Shown in pieces: positions 34,172-43,443 of a stretch of DNA of 64,000 nt (positions are counted from its first letter, which is position 1; every line of letters starts with the position of its first letter). The notes beneath the pieces are model-generated. The model was given only the letters and a program-made list of their open reading frames with translations. It made no database searches and was not told the DNA's origin. The translations under genes and the position numbers were made by a program. Source of the stretch: Ilyomonas sp965247435 (GTDB lineage Bacteria > Bacteroidota > Bacteroidia > Chitinophagales > Chitinophagaceae). Location of the stretch: contig OZ252019.1 of the NCBI GenBank assembly GCA_965247435.1, forward strand, positions 3,348,001 through 3,412,000, in the 5' to 3' direction.

Positions 34172-34704
34172 AATACATTCTTCCACATCATACTTTCCAC
34201 CGGCTTATTTATCTGGCCGCTGTACTTGGCGCTTTTTTTCTGGTTATATTTTACTGCTATCTCGCCATCTACCGGGAAATAAATCAATTGCCCTACCGGC
34301 ATACTTTTATAAATGCGCACTGGTTGTTTAACCGAGATTTCCAATGTCCAGTTGCCGCAAAAGCCAACATCGCCTTTACCTGCTGTGGCGTGGATGTCAA
34401 TTCCCAGGCGGCCTGTAGAAGATTTGCCTTCGAGAAAGGGCACATGCGCGTGCGTCTCTGTGTATTCGTCGGTTACACCAAGATAAAAAATGTGCGGGTA
34501 CAGCACAAAGCCTTCTTCCGGTATTTCAAAATATTCGATCTCGTTGTGCTTTTTAGCGTCTAATATATGCTCACGGTAAGTTGCGAGCCATTTGCCCAAA
34601 TGAATATCATAGCTGTTGCTGCCCAGGCATTCACGATCATAGGGCTCTATTTTAATGGTGCCTTTGGCTATCTCTTCGAGTATGCGGGTATCGGATAAAA
34701 TCAT
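34168..34704 (-). CDS. dcd: dCTP deaminase
   Basis: A 178-residue enzyme converting dCTP to dUTP for thymidylate synthesis. The start MILSDTRILEEIAKG and the segment ECLGSNSYDIHLG are typical. The active-site block FLEGKSSTGRLGIDIHATAG and WTLEISVKQPVRIY contains the catalytic E122. PVGQLIYF follows. Length is slightly below that of the E. coli enzyme but normal for this group. It converges on the iron-permease gene with a four-base overlap of stop codons. Confidence 0.94.
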   Translation of the reverse strand: MILSDTRILEEIAKGTIKIEPYDRECLGSNSYDIHLGKWLATYREHILDAKKHNEIEYFEIPEEGFVLYPHIFYLGVTDEYTETHAHVPFLEGKSSTGRLGIDIHATAGKGDVGFCGNWTLEISVKQPVRIYKSMPVGQLIYFPVDGEIAVKYNQKKSAKYSGQINKPVESMMWKNVF

Positions 34705-34978
34705 GGTTTAATTTTTTATGTGTGGTGTTGCAATAATAAAATTTTTATAAGCCATTAAAAATATTTATCCGGGTGCCATTTAAAAAATGGCCGTCCGGCG
34801 GAAACACTAACCGGCAGCCTTAGCGGCAGGTGTTTTCACCGGTTGCAGCTCCGGAAACGACAATTTGAATTGTACCTGTTAATTTTTCACCTCCTGCCTG
34901 CAACCTGTTGCTTAAATCTTGCTGCTGCGATCTTCTTTCTTTTAGCTTGCTTTGCAAACATAAACCGCCGTTTCAACT

Positions 34979-35644
34979 TTGCCTATATTTTATCAGCAGG
35001 TTATCAATCCACACACCCGGCTGGGCGTTTGGAAAATTGAAGAAGACGAAAATTTCTTCCGGCAGAAAGTGCCGCTCCTGCTGCCCGTAACGCATCCGCA
35101 CAAACGGCTGCAGCACCTCGCCGGCCGCTACCTGCTGCAACATCTTTTTCCACAGTTTCCATACGAGGAAATACTGATTGCCGATACCCGCAAGCCTTAT
35201 CTGCCGCAGGCGCAGTTTCATTTTTCTATTTCGCATGGCGGCGATTATGCGGCGGCTATTGTAAGCGATAAGGAAAGGGTGGGTATAGATATAGAATATT
35301 TTTCGCCCAAAACAGAATGGGTAAAGCATAAGTTTTTAAATGCGGAGGAGCTGGCATTGGTCAATAACCAATGGGCAAACATCCATACTTTTCCGGCAAC
35401 AGCACCTCCCCAACCCGCAACCATCAACCCGCAACTTTATACCTTGTTCTGGTGCTGCAAAGAGGCAGTATATAAATGGTGGGGGCTGGGCAGTATAGAT
35501 TTCCGCAGAGACATTCATATACAACAGGTACACAGCAACCGGCAGCAGGTGCAGGTACTGTTTACCAAACAACTGCATCAAACGCTGTTACTGCAATATA
35601 TTTTAATGAAGGAACTCTGCCTTACCTGGACAGCAACAAGATAA
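34979..35644 (+). CDS. 4'-phosphopantetheinyl transferase superfamily protein
   Basis: A 221-residue Sfp-type enzyme that attaches phosphopantetheine to carrier proteins. The start is TTG at the peptide MPIFYQQVIN, which matches the usual N-terminus of these proteins in Bacteroidota; no ATG fits. The magnesium-binding acids D104 and E106 are in VGIDIEYF, and K161, E162 and K166 are in WCCKEAVYKWWG. The LAGRYLLQHL segment and KPYLPQAQFHFSISHGGDY are typical. There is no carrier-protein or synthase neighbour. Confidence 0.9.
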   Translation: MPIFYQQVINPHTRLGVWKIEEDENFFRQKVPLLLPVTHPHKRLQHLAGRYLLQHLFPQFPYEEILIADTRKPYLPQAQFHFSISHGGDYAAAIVSDKERVGIDIEYFSPKTEWVKHKFLNAEELALVNNQWANIHTFPATAPPQPATINPQLYTLFWCCKEAVYKWWGLGSIDFRRDIHIQQVHSNRQQVQVLFTKQLHQTLLLQYILMKELCLTWTATR

Positions 35645-35738
35645 ATCAACCGCTGACTGACCAGAAAACCTTTGCAAGACTTTATCTTTGATACCACGAC
35701 CGGAACAAATAACTTTAACGATTAAAAGCTACTACAAC

Positions 35739-37577
35739 ATGGATACTTCCCTACAGCAAACCAGTACAATCAAAGGCGGCGAATGGATAATAAAAGAGAG
35801 CAACCCGTTTGAAACCTTCATTCCTGAAGACTTTAATGAAGAGCAGCGCATGATAAAAGACATGAGCGACCAGTTTATAAAAACAGAAGTAATGCCGCTG
35901 GTTGAGCGCATAGATAAAACGGAGCCCGGCCTTCTCCTTTCGCTGCTGAATAAAGCCGGCGACTTAGGATTGTTAAGCATTGCCATACCGGAAGCATACG
36001 GCGGGCTCGGTAAAGACTTTATTACTTCTACTATTGTAACCGAAGGGTCGGGCAAAGGTTTTTCCTTTTCTATTTCTTTCTCGGTGCAAACGGGCATCGG
36101 CATGTTGCCCATCCTGTATTTTGGTACCGAAGCGCAAAAGCAACAGTACCTGCCTAAAATGGCCACGGGCGAATTAAAAGGCGCTTACGGGCTTACCGAA
36201 CCCAACAGCGGCAGCGATGCATTAGGCGCTAAAACAACCGCTACGCTAAGTACTGACGGGCGATATTACCTGCTCAATGGCCAGAAATGCTGGATTAGCA
36301 ATGGCGGCTTTGCCGATGTGTATATTGTGTTTGCGAAAATTCCGCCTTCCCCGGCGGATACAGCGGGTGAACCTCAGCCCGATGGCAAATCCGGATTTAC
36401 CGCCTTTATTATAGACCGCAACACCGAAGGCTTTACCCGCGGCGAGGAAGAACACAAAATGGGCATCAAAGGCTCCTCTACCGTGCAGTTGTATTTCCAG
36501 GACTGTAAAGTGCCTGCAGCAAATGTGCTGGGGCAGATCGGCAAGGGCCACCTGATTGCGTTTAACATTTTAAACATCGGCCGCTACAAGCTGGGCGCAG
36601 CGGTAATAGGCGGCGCTAAAAACATCACTACCGAAACGGTGCAGTATGCTATCGCCCGCGAGCAGTTCAAAATGTCCATTTCCAAGTTCGGCGCTATCAA
36701 GCACAAGCTGGCGGAAATGGCCGTACAGGTGTGGGTAAGCGAAAGCGCCGTATATCGTACCGGCAAATGGATTGAAGATAAAGAAGGGGAGCTTTTACGG
36801 ATGGGTAAAACCGCCAACGAAGCCCTGCCCGGCGCAGCCGAAGAATATGCCATTGAATGCGCCATCATAAAAGTGTTTTGCAGCGAGATGGTGGATTATT
36901 GTGTGGATGAAGGCGTGCAGGTACATGGCGGCAACGGCTTCAGCGATGAATACAATATCAGCCGCGCCTACCGCGATGCCCGCATCAACCGCATTTTTGA
37001 AGGCACCAACGAAATAAACCGGCTGCTGATTTTAGACATGACGCTGAAGCGCGCCATGAAAGGCAAGCTGGACCTGATGACGCCCGCCATGGCTATTTCT
37101 AAAGAACTGATGAGCATCCCGGACTTTACGGATAGCGGTGAGGAACCGCTGTTTGCCAGGGAGAAGAAATACATCTCCAACTTTAAAAAGGCCTTGCTGA
37201 TGGTAGCCGGTGCAGCCGTACAAAAACTGATGATGAAGCTGGACAAGGAACAGGAAATACTGATGAACCTGGCAGATATGGCAATAGATATTTTTGCCGG
37301 CGAAAGCGCGCTGCTGCGGTTACAGAAACTTACAGATGTAAGGGGCGAAGCAGCCACCGCCGTGCAGGCCTGCATAGTGCAGACTTTTTTATACGATGCG
37401 GCAGACCGCATTAATAAAGCCGGTAAAGATGCCCTTAACAGCTTTGCCGAAGGCGACGAACTGCGCATGATGCACATCGGCCTGAAACGCTTTACCAAAG
37501 TAGAACCGCTCAACACCAAAGTGACAAGGCGGATGATTGCAGACCGGATGATTGCAGAACAGAAGTATTGCTTTTAA
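35739..37577 (+). CDS. Acyl-CoA dehydrogenase (VLCAD-like, long form)
   Basis: A 612-residue FAD enzyme for the first step of beta-oxidation. The ATG at MDTSLQQTST is used. The N-terminal helical domain is followed by the FAD/substrate segment YGLTEPNSGSDALGAKTTA and the WISNGGFADVYIVFAKI strand, then VHGGNGFSDEY and the catalytic Glu region FEGTNEINRLLI. About 180 further C-terminal residues make it longer than short/medium-chain enzymes and like VLCAD/ACAD9. A hairpin terminator follows at once, so it is probably monocistronic. Confidence 0.93.
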   Translation: MDTSLQQTSTIKGGEWIIKESNPFETFIPEDFNEEQRMIKDMSDQFIKTEVMPLVERIDKTEPGLLLSLLNKAGDLGLLSIAIPEAYGGLGKDFITSTIVTEGSGKGFSFSISFSVQTGIGMLPILYFGTEAQKQQYLPKMATGELKGAYGLTEPNSGSDALGAKTTATLSTDGRYYLLNGQKCWISNGGFADVYIVFAKIPPSPADTAGEPQPDGKSGFTAFIIDRNTEGFTRGEEEHKMGIKGSSTVQLYFQDCKVPAANVLGQIGKGHLIAFNILNIGRYKLGAAVIGGAKNITTETVQYAIAREQFKMSISKFGAIKHKLAEMAVQVWVSESAVYRTGKWIEDKEGELLRMGKTANEALPGAAEEYAIECAIIKVFCSEMVDYCVDEGVQVHGGNGFSDEYNISRAYRDARINRIFEGTNEINRLLILDMTLKRAMKGKLDLMTPAMAISKELMSIPDFTDSGEEPLFAREKKYISNFKKALLMVAGAAVQKLMMKLDKEQEILMNLADMAIDIFAGESALLRLQKLTDVRGEAATAVQACIVQTFLYDAADRINKAGKDALNSFAEGDELRMMHIGLKRFTKVEPLNTKVTRRMIADRMIAEQKYCF

Positions 37578-37592
37578 AACTTACTATTCCCG

Positions 37593-37619
37593 TAAAACCC
37601 GCTGCTGCAGCGGGTTTTA
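37593..37619. terminator. Hairpin terminator after acyl-CoA dehydrogenase
   Basis: A 12-bp perfect stem (taaaacccgctg with its complement) encloses a 3-base loop. It ends in GGGTTTTATTTTG on the plus strand, directly after the acyl-CoA dehydrogenase stop. Confidence 0.88.
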
Positions 37620-37693
37620 TTTTGTATCGGCATTTTCGCTACTTTTCGCCTTTCAGGTAATAACCTGCCATCCATAACTACAACACCATTCTT

Positions 37694-38917
37694 ATGGCAA
37701 CAACTGCTCCGCAACGTTTTTTAGCGCTTGATGTGTTTCGCGGTCTCACCATCTGTTTCATGATTATTGTAAACACATCCGGCAATTATGAAACCACCTT
37801 CCCGGCGTTGCTGCATGCAACCTGGAATGGCTTCACCCCTACCGACCTTGTGTTTCCTTCTTTTATGTTTGCCGTAGGCAATGCCATGAGCTTCGTGATG
37901 CTGAAGTGGACGGATAAATCAACCGGCTATGTAGTGGGCAAAATACTGAAGCGCACCTTTCTCATTTTCCTGCTGGGCTACCTCATGTACTGGTTTCCTT
38001 TTTTCCGGCCCGATGAAAGCGGTCACCTTGCACTCTCACCCATTTCCGAAACCCGGATCTTCGGGGTACTGCAGCGCATCGCCCTGGCGTACGGCATGGC
38101 ATCGCTGATGTTGTACTTTTTTAAAACACGCACAACCGTTATCATTACCTGCATCATACTCCTCCTCTACTGGCTGATAATGTATTATTTTGGCGGCCAG
38201 GTAATTTATCCCGATGTACATGCAACTGCGCTGCTTAATCCCGACCCCTATGGCTTACACACCAATCCTTACGGTATAGACTCTAATGCGGTATTTAAAT
38301 TAGACACCTGGCTTATCGGCAAACAGCACATGTATGCCGACAACTATGGCGGCAGGGATATTTCCTTTGATCCGGAGGGCTTCTTAAGCACTTTCCCTTC
38401 GATCGGTAATATTGTAGCCGGCTATGTAGTGGGCAAGTACATCCGCCGCAAAGGCAATACCTACGAGGGCTTAACCAAGCTGCTGCTTGCCGGCTTTGCC
38501 CTGCTGGTAATTGCGCATTTCTGGAACTACGTATTCCCGATTAATAAAAAAATCTGGACCAGTCCTTTTGTACTGCACACCGTGGGGCTCGACTGCATGA
38601 TACTATCGCTTATTATTTATATCATCGAGTTTCGTAAAAAAACAAACTGGACCTATTTCTTTGAAGTCTTTGGCCGCAACCCGCTGTCCATCTATCTTTT
38701 TTCCGAGCTGATGGCAACACTTTTCTTTATGATCAACGTGCAGCCGGGCATCAATATTTATAGCTGGCTGTTTTTAAACGTCTTTGGTTTTATCACCAGT
38801 TTTATGGGCATGATCGGCCCTTATACAGGCGCTTTTTTACAGGCTGTATTTTATATGTTCCTATGCTGGTGTTTTGGCTACTTCCTGGATAAGAAAAAGA
38901 TTTATATCCGCGTTTAA
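37694..38917 (+). CDS. DUF5009/heparan-alpha-glucosaminide N-acetyltransferase-like membrane acyltransferase
   Basis: A 407-residue polytopic membrane protein with about ten helices. The start RFLALDVFRGLTICFMIIVN is the signature of this acyltransferase superfamily, followed by FTPTDLVFPSFMFAVG. Later blocks are RIFGVLQRIALAYG, FLSTFPSIGNIVAGYVVG and FEVFGRNPLSIYLFSEL. It probably moves an acyl group across or at the inner membrane onto sugars. No glycan operon surrounds it. Confidence 0.9.
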   Translation: MATTAPQRFLALDVFRGLTICFMIIVNTSGNYETTFPALLHATWNGFTPTDLVFPSFMFAVGNAMSFVMLKWTDKSTGYVVGKILKRTFLIFLLGYLMYWFPFFRPDESGHLALSPISETRIFGVLQRIALAYGMASLMLYFFKTRTTVIITCIILLLYWLIMYYFGGQVIYPDVHATALLNPDPYGLHTNPYGIDSNAVFKLDTWLIGKQHMYADNYGGRDISFDPEGFLSTFPSIGNIVAGYVVGKYIRRKGNTYEGLTKLLLAGFALLVIAHFWNYVFPINKKIWTSPFVLHTVGLDCMILSLIIYIIEFRKKTNWTYFFEVFGRNPLSIYLFSELMATLFFMINVQPGINIYSWLFLNVFGFITSFMGMIGPYTGAFLQAVFYMFLCWCFGYFLDKKKIYIRV

Positions 38918-39002
38918 CGGGGCAACTGCCCATAAAACCGGATGCTATTTAACCAGCTAAACTTTCAATATTTTTGACCACTTTTAACCACAGCATCAAC
39001 GC

Positions 39003-40001
39003 ATGAATACAATAAGGGCAGCCATTACGGCTGTTGGTGGCTATGTGCCGCCGGATAAGCTGACCAATGAAGACCTTTCTAAATTAGTAGATACCAACGA
39101 CGAGTGGATACACAGCCGTACCGGCATCAGGGAGCGCCGGATATTAAAAGGCGAAGGCAAAGCCACCTCCGATTTGGGAGCGCCCGCCGTAATGGATCTT
39201 CTCCGTAAAAAAAATCTTGACCCTAAAGAAATAGACTGCATCATCTGCGCTACCGTTACCGCCGATATGCTGTTTCCGGCAACCGCCAACATCATTGCAG
39301 ATAAGGTAGGCGCCGTTAATGCTTTCAGCTACGACATCAGCGCCGCCTGCAGCGGCTTTTTATTCTCCCTTGCCACCGGCGCCGCCTTTATTGAGAGCGG
39401 CCGCTATAAAAAAGTGATTGTAGTGGGAGCAGATAAAATGAGCGCTATTGTGGACTATACCGACCGTGCAACCTGCATCTTGTTTGGTGATGGCGGCGGT
39501 GCGGTGTTGCTGGAGCCTTCTGTGGATGATACCGGCATCCGGGACAGTATTTTAAAGACCGATGGCAGCGGCGCCAACTACCTGCGCATGGCGGCGGGCG
39601 GCTCTAAAAAACCGGCGAGCATAGAAACCGTTACCAACAAAGAACACTACATCTACCAGGAAGGCAAAACGGTCTTCAAGTTTGCGGTAAAAGGCATGGC
39701 TGATGTAAGCGAGGAAATTTTAAAGCGTAACGGGCTTACCGGAGACGATATTGCCTGGCTGGTGCCGCACCAGGCCAACCTGCGCATTATTGATGCAACG
39801 GCCGAACGCATGGGCCTGCCCAAAGATAAAGTGATGATTAATATTGAACGGTATGGCAATACTACGGCCGCTACCATCCCGCTTTGCTTATGGGACTGGG
39901 AGAAAGCGCTGAAGAAAGGTGATAACCTTATACTGGCAGCATTTGGCGGCGGTTTTACCTGGGGCGCCCTTTGGCTGAAGTGGAGCTACGACAGTGAATA
40001 A
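39003..40001 (+). CDS. fabH: Beta-ketoacyl-ACP synthase III
   Basis: A 332-residue enzyme that starts fatty-acid synthesis by condensing an acyl-CoA with malonyl-ACP. The catalytic triad is visible: C116 in DISAACSGFLFSL, H256 in VPHQANLRIID, N286 in ERYGNTTAATIPL. The N-terminal DEWIHSRTGIRERR and the C-terminal FGGGFTWGALWLKW are typical. The usual plsX or rpmF neighbours are absent, so it may be one of several FabH paralogues. An unrelated lipoprotein gene follows by 18 bases. Confidence 0.95.
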   Translation: MNTIRAAITAVGGYVPPDKLTNEDLSKLVDTNDEWIHSRTGIRERRILKGEGKATSDLGAPAVMDLLRKKNLDPKEIDCIICATVTADMLFPATANIIADKVGAVNAFSYDISAACSGFLFSLATGAAFIESGRYKKVIVVGADKMSAIVDYTDRATCILFGDGGGAVLLEPSVDDTGIRDSILKTDGSGANYLRMAAGGSKKPASIETVTNKEHYIYQEGKTVFKFAVKGMADVSEEILKRNGLTGDDIAWLVPHQANLRIIDATAERMGLPKDKVMINIERYGNTTAATIPLCLWDWEKALKKGDNLILAAFGGGFTWGALWLKWSYDSE

Positions 40002-40019
40002 CTTTTTATCTGTACAACT

Positions 40020-40634
40020 ATGATTGCCGGATGGCATACAATAAGGAGACAGGCTGTAATACTTCTTCTCACTGCCGTTGCAGGATGTGCCGGCGCCGCA
40101 CTTTTTAGCTGCAACAACAGCAAACAAGCTAAGGCCCCGGCGAGCGATAGCAACACCGTTTATTATCCCGTTAATAACTACATCCGGCAGCAGGCAAAAG
40201 CGGTTGATACCATACCGTATTATTTATATCGCATACGCATTACCAATGGCAAAAAAGATTCTGCCACCATCAGTCGTTCCATTTTCGATTCCCTGGTAAA
40301 GCAGTTTCTGCTGCCCGACCTGGAAGTTGACTTATTGAAAAAAAATTTCTCCGAATCGGTGTATGAAGACGAAAGCACCAGCAGCTTTACCCTCACCTAT
40401 ACACCTAAAAACAGCACGTCCAGCGTTCAGAATGCGATGGTGCTGCTGGATACCGCATCGCAGCAGGTGAAGTGGATTTTCGTCAACACTTTACAAAATG
40501 GAGGCGATAGCACCGTTATACAAAAAATAGGCTGGAAAGGCGACGCGAGCTGCTATCTCAACCGATCGGTAAGCTATGCGGACGGCCGGAAAAACGAAAC
40601 GCAGCTAAGCCTTGTGTGGAATGAAAGGGAATAG
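40020..40634 (+). CDS. Hypothetical lipoprotein
   Basis: A 204-residue protein with a hydrophobic N-terminus and candidate lipobox TAVAGC; a second Cys follows in LFSC. The remainder is polar with beta-type segments (YYLYRIRITNGKKDSATI, STSSFTLTYTPKNSTSS, QQVKWIFVNTLQNGGDS). I do not recognise a family. Only 18 bases separate it from fabH, so co-transcription is likely, but no functional link is evident. Confidence 0.72.
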   Translation: MIAGWHTIRRQAVILLLTAVAGCAGAALFSCNNSKQAKAPASDSNTVYYPVNNYIRQQAKAVDTIPYYLYRIRITNGKKDSATISRSIFDSLVKQFLLPDLEVDLLKKNFSESVYEDESTSSFTLTYTPKNSTSSVQNAMVLLDTASQQVKWIFVNTLQNGGDSTVIQKIGWKGDASCYLNRSVSYADGRKNETQLSLVWNERE

Positions 40635-40697
40635 ATTTGAATTGAACGGTGGTTATTGTGCAGTGTTTGAATATAACAGATGTATTTTATTTACATC

Positions 40698-41064
40698 TTA
40701 CCAAACAACCTGAATGCTACTTGTATATAATTGAAATTTTTCGTCTTTTGTAATAAAAGCCTGCTTGTTCAGAATAAGCGATTGCAGCCAAGCAACGGTT
40801 GAAAGGGTCTTTGTGTTGTTCGGAGAAAAAGTTACAATTAAAGTAAGCATAAAGATGCTCATCAGTCAGATGTCGAAGAATAAAACCCTTCTGCTGAAGC
40901 GTGTTATGTAATGTTTCTAAATTAATGTAGAAGTCTGGAAGTTTTCCTGTTTGAAATTTGATGGCTATTTTCAATAGACTTATTTGGCTATACAATATTT
41001 CGTCGGTTGTGACTTTGGAAAAGTGCCCGAGTATTTCTTTAATAGACTTTAGAATATATATAAG
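40698..41064 (-). pseudogene. Decayed PIN-domain toxin (VapC-like)
   Basis: A remnant of a type II toxin RNase. The open part shows SQISLLKIAIKFQTGKL, matching the PIN SLWEIAIK block, then FILRHLTDEHL and HKDPFNRCLAAIAYSEQAG, matching the HRDPFDRLLIAQA block. Near the end an extra base in an A4 run at 40755-40758 (T4 on the coding strand) shifts the frame. Removing it restores FITKDEKFQLYTSSIQVVW and a stop, a normal PIN ending. The N-terminus with the first catalytic Asp is missing, and DPFD has become DPFN. It lies downstream of a frameshifted antitoxin on the same strand. PIN identity is confident; loss of function is inferred. Confidence 0.75.
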
Positions 41065-41139
41065 TTAGATTTTGTAGCAAGAAAATTCCAGTCCTAAACC
41101 CGCTGAAATTTTCTACCTATCCAGTAATTTATATAAAAC

Positions 41140-41350
41140 CTATTCCTTAAAATCATCCAACGGTTCGTTAAAGTCGTCCGGGACAACAATTTTTCTTTCC
41201 AGCCCGCCTAACACTCTTTTAAATTTCACAGTTGCATTTTGCGCCGGCAAAAACGTAATAATTACATCGGCCCTTATCCCCCTTTTCAGGCGGTTCTTCA
41301 GCAAGGATAATCATACCATGGTCGTAAATGCCTTTTATCGTCGTTAGCAT
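41140..41350 (-). pseudogene. Decayed antitoxin (DUF104/DUF2281-like), frameshifted
   Basis: The ATG begins MLTTIKGIYDHGMIIL, then AEEPPEKG, the normal start of small antitoxins of this type. A run of five C at 41278-41282 (G5 on the coding strand) then shifts the frame. With four bases the frame continues IRADVIITFLPAQNATVKFK, then RVLGGLERKIVVPDDFNEPL and DDFKE-stop, the usual acidic ending that binds the toxin. It should have been a protein of about 69 residues. A PIN-toxin remnant follows downstream. Either true decay or a sequencing indel is possible. Confidence 0.72.
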
Positions 41351-41465
41351 TATTTATCCATTTAATCAAAGATAATTAAACATACTACTGCAAGCCATTT
41401 TAAACAGTTTTTTCGCTTTATCAAAACTACTGTAACGCTTATCCGGCTTACCTTTACAGCCACCT

Positions 41466-43265
41466 ATGACGTCAGAACAATTTCACCAGATTGCGCATAC
41501 TTTACCACACCAGCCCGGTATTTACAAATACTTCGATGACACCGGCTATTTGCTGTATGTAGGCAAGGCGAAAGACCTGCGCAAACGCGTTTCTTCTTAC
41601 TTCACCAAAATATTTACCAGCTACAAAACACACGAGCTGGTACAACGCATTCACCACATCGAGTTTACGATTGTAAACAGCGAGCAGGATGCTTTTTTAC
41701 TGGAGAACAGCCTGATCAAGCAGTTTCTGCCCATGTTCAATATCAACCTGAAGGATGATAAAACCTACCCGTATATCGTTATAAAAAAAGAGCCTTTCCC
41801 GCGCATTTTTCTTACCCGCAACAAAATCAATGACGGCTCCGAATACATCGGCCCGTTTACTTCGGCGGGCAAAGTGCGTGAGCTGCTCAACTTTATCCGG
41901 CAGCACATTCCCCTGCGTACCTGCAAGCTGCCGCTTACCGAAGCCAATATTGAAAAGGGCAAGTTTAAAGTATGCCTCGAATATCATTTAGGCAATTGCA
42001 AAGGCCCGTGCGAAAGCTACCAGAGCGCACAGGATTATAACGACGGCATTTACCAGATAAAGCAGTTACTGAAGGGAAATTTAGCGCCCGTAATTCAGCA
42101 TTATAAAAAAGAAATGCTACACTGCGCCATGAATATGCAGTTTGAAAAAGCAGAACTGCTGAAGAAAAAGCTGGAGCACCTGGAAAGCTACCAGTCGCGC
42201 TCGGTGGTGGTTGGTACCAACCTGAATAATATAGACGTTTTTTCAATACTGAAAGAGCATGAAACAGCTTATGTAAATTACCTGATGGTACAAAACGGAA
42301 CCATTGTACAAACGCATACGGTAGAACTGGAAGTAAAGCTGGAGGAAAGTGATGAGGAAGTGCTGCAGTTTGCCATCGTTAGCCTGCGCGAAACATTCAA
42401 CAGCTTGGCAGATGAAGTAATAACGCCTTTTGAACTGGAACTGCCCGACCTTACCGTAACCGTGCCTAAGGGCGGCGACAAAAAGAAGCTGCTGGATCTG
42501 TCGCTCAAAAACGTGAATTATTTTAAAGAAGAGCTGCGCAAAAAGAAGACTTTACTGTTAGAAGGACACAGCGATATGGCCCGTAAAAAAGTGCTGTATC
42601 AATTGCAGGAAAGTCTGCAGCTATCAGAGCTGCCGGTGCATATCGAATGTTTTGACAATTCTAACCTCCAGGGCAGCTATCCCGTATCGGCAATGGTGTG
42701 CTTTATAGACGGCGTACCATCAAAAGATAATTACCGAAAATACAATGTAAAAACCGTGGAAGGCATCAACGACTTTGCTACGATGAAGGAAGTAGTGTAC
42801 CGCCGGTATAAGCGCCTTACAGAAGAAGAAAAGCCATTGCCGCAGTTAGTGGTTATTGACGGCGGCAAAGGGCAGTTAAGCGCAGCCATGGAAAGCATTA
42901 TCGCACTGGGGCTTACCGGCGCTATGACGGTAGTTGGCCTGGCGAAAAATGAAGAAGAGATTTTCTTTCCCGGCGATAGCCAATCCATTAAGCTTCCCTG
43001 GGATAGTGAAAGCCTTAAACTGATACGCCGCATACGCGACGAAGTGCATCGGTTCGGGATTACCTTTCATCGCGAGAAGCGCTCGAAAGGCACGTTTGTA
43101 AACGAGCTGGAAAAAATAAAAGGCATCGGGAAACAAACAGCTACCGACCTGCTGAAGACCTTTAAATCGGTAAAAAATATAAAGCTGAAAACAGTGGATG
43201 ATTTAATGCCGGCTGTTGGCAAATCGAAAGCGCAGATTGTATATAATCATTTTCATGCTGAATAA
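41466..43265 (+). CDS. uvrC: Excinuclease ABC subunit C
   Basis: A 599-residue nuclease that makes both incisions in nucleotide excision repair. The GIY-YIG 3'-incision domain occupies residues 16-95 (QPGIYKYF, LLYVGKAKDLRKRVSSYF). The UVR motif that binds UvrB is near 225 (AMNMQFEKAELLKKKLEHL). The RNase-H-like 5'-incision domain contains ECFDNSNLQGSYPVSAMV and VIDGGKGQL. The C-terminal helix-hairpin-helix is EKIKGIGKQTATDLLKTF. A decayed toxin-antitoxin pair lies upstream on the other strand. Confidence 0.96.
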   Translation: MTSEQFHQIAHTLPHQPGIYKYFDDTGYLLYVGKAKDLRKRVSSYFTKIFTSYKTHELVQRIHHIEFTIVNSEQDAFLLENSLIKQFLPMFNINLKDDKTYPYIVIKKEPFPRIFLTRNKINDGSEYIGPFTSAGKVRELLNFIRQHIPLRTCKLPLTEANIEKGKFKVCLEYHLGNCKGPCESYQSAQDYNDGIYQIKQLLKGNLAPVIQHYKKEMLHCAMNMQFEKAELLKKKLEHLESYQSRSVVVGTNLNNIDVFSILKEHETAYVNYLMVQNGTIVQTHTVELEVKLEESDEEVLQFAIVSLRETFNSLADEVITPFELELPDLTVTVPKGGDKKKLLDLSLKNVNYFKEELRKKKTLLLEGHSDMARKKVLYQLQESLQLSELPVHIECFDNSNLQGSYPVSAMVCFIDGVPSKDNYRKYNVKTVEGINDFATMKEVVYRRYKRLTEEEKPLPQLVVIDGGKGQLSAAMESIIALGLTGAMTVVGLAKNEEEIFFPGDSQSIKLPWDSESLKLIRRIRDEVHRFGITFHREKRSKGTFVNELEKIKGIGKQTATDLLKTFKSVKNIKLKTVDDLMPAVGKSKAQIVYNHFHAE

Positions 43266-43270
43266 AAAAA

Positions 43271-43302
43271 GGGGGCATGGATAAAAATCCAACCCCGTTT
43301 TA
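43271..43302 (+). terminator. Hairpin terminator after uvrC
   Basis: GGGG pairs with CCCC and an inner TGGAT pairs with ATCCA, followed by GTTTTA. It starts six bases after the uvrC stop. The stem is imperfect and the T-tract short. Confidence 0.6.
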
Positions 43303-43443
43303 AAATCCAATATCCTATGAAAAACCTGTGCAAATATAAAAGTTTATTTTATTTATTATCAGGTTATAAGTAGCAAACAAATTGCTAATTATACACTTTT
43401 ACGCCATTGTTTATAAAGTGTCCGCAGCACAAACGACCAGCGT

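Noticed and set aside
36968..37519. A 183-residue minus-strand open frame opposite the acyl-CoA dehydrogenase
   Set aside because: Antisense to strong catalytic motifs; Ser-rich low-information translation; no start context or domain.
40717..40995. A 92-residue TTG-started hypothetical gene
   Set aside because: It is better explained as the middle of a frameshifted PIN toxin whose true C-terminus is in the next frame and whose start is missing.
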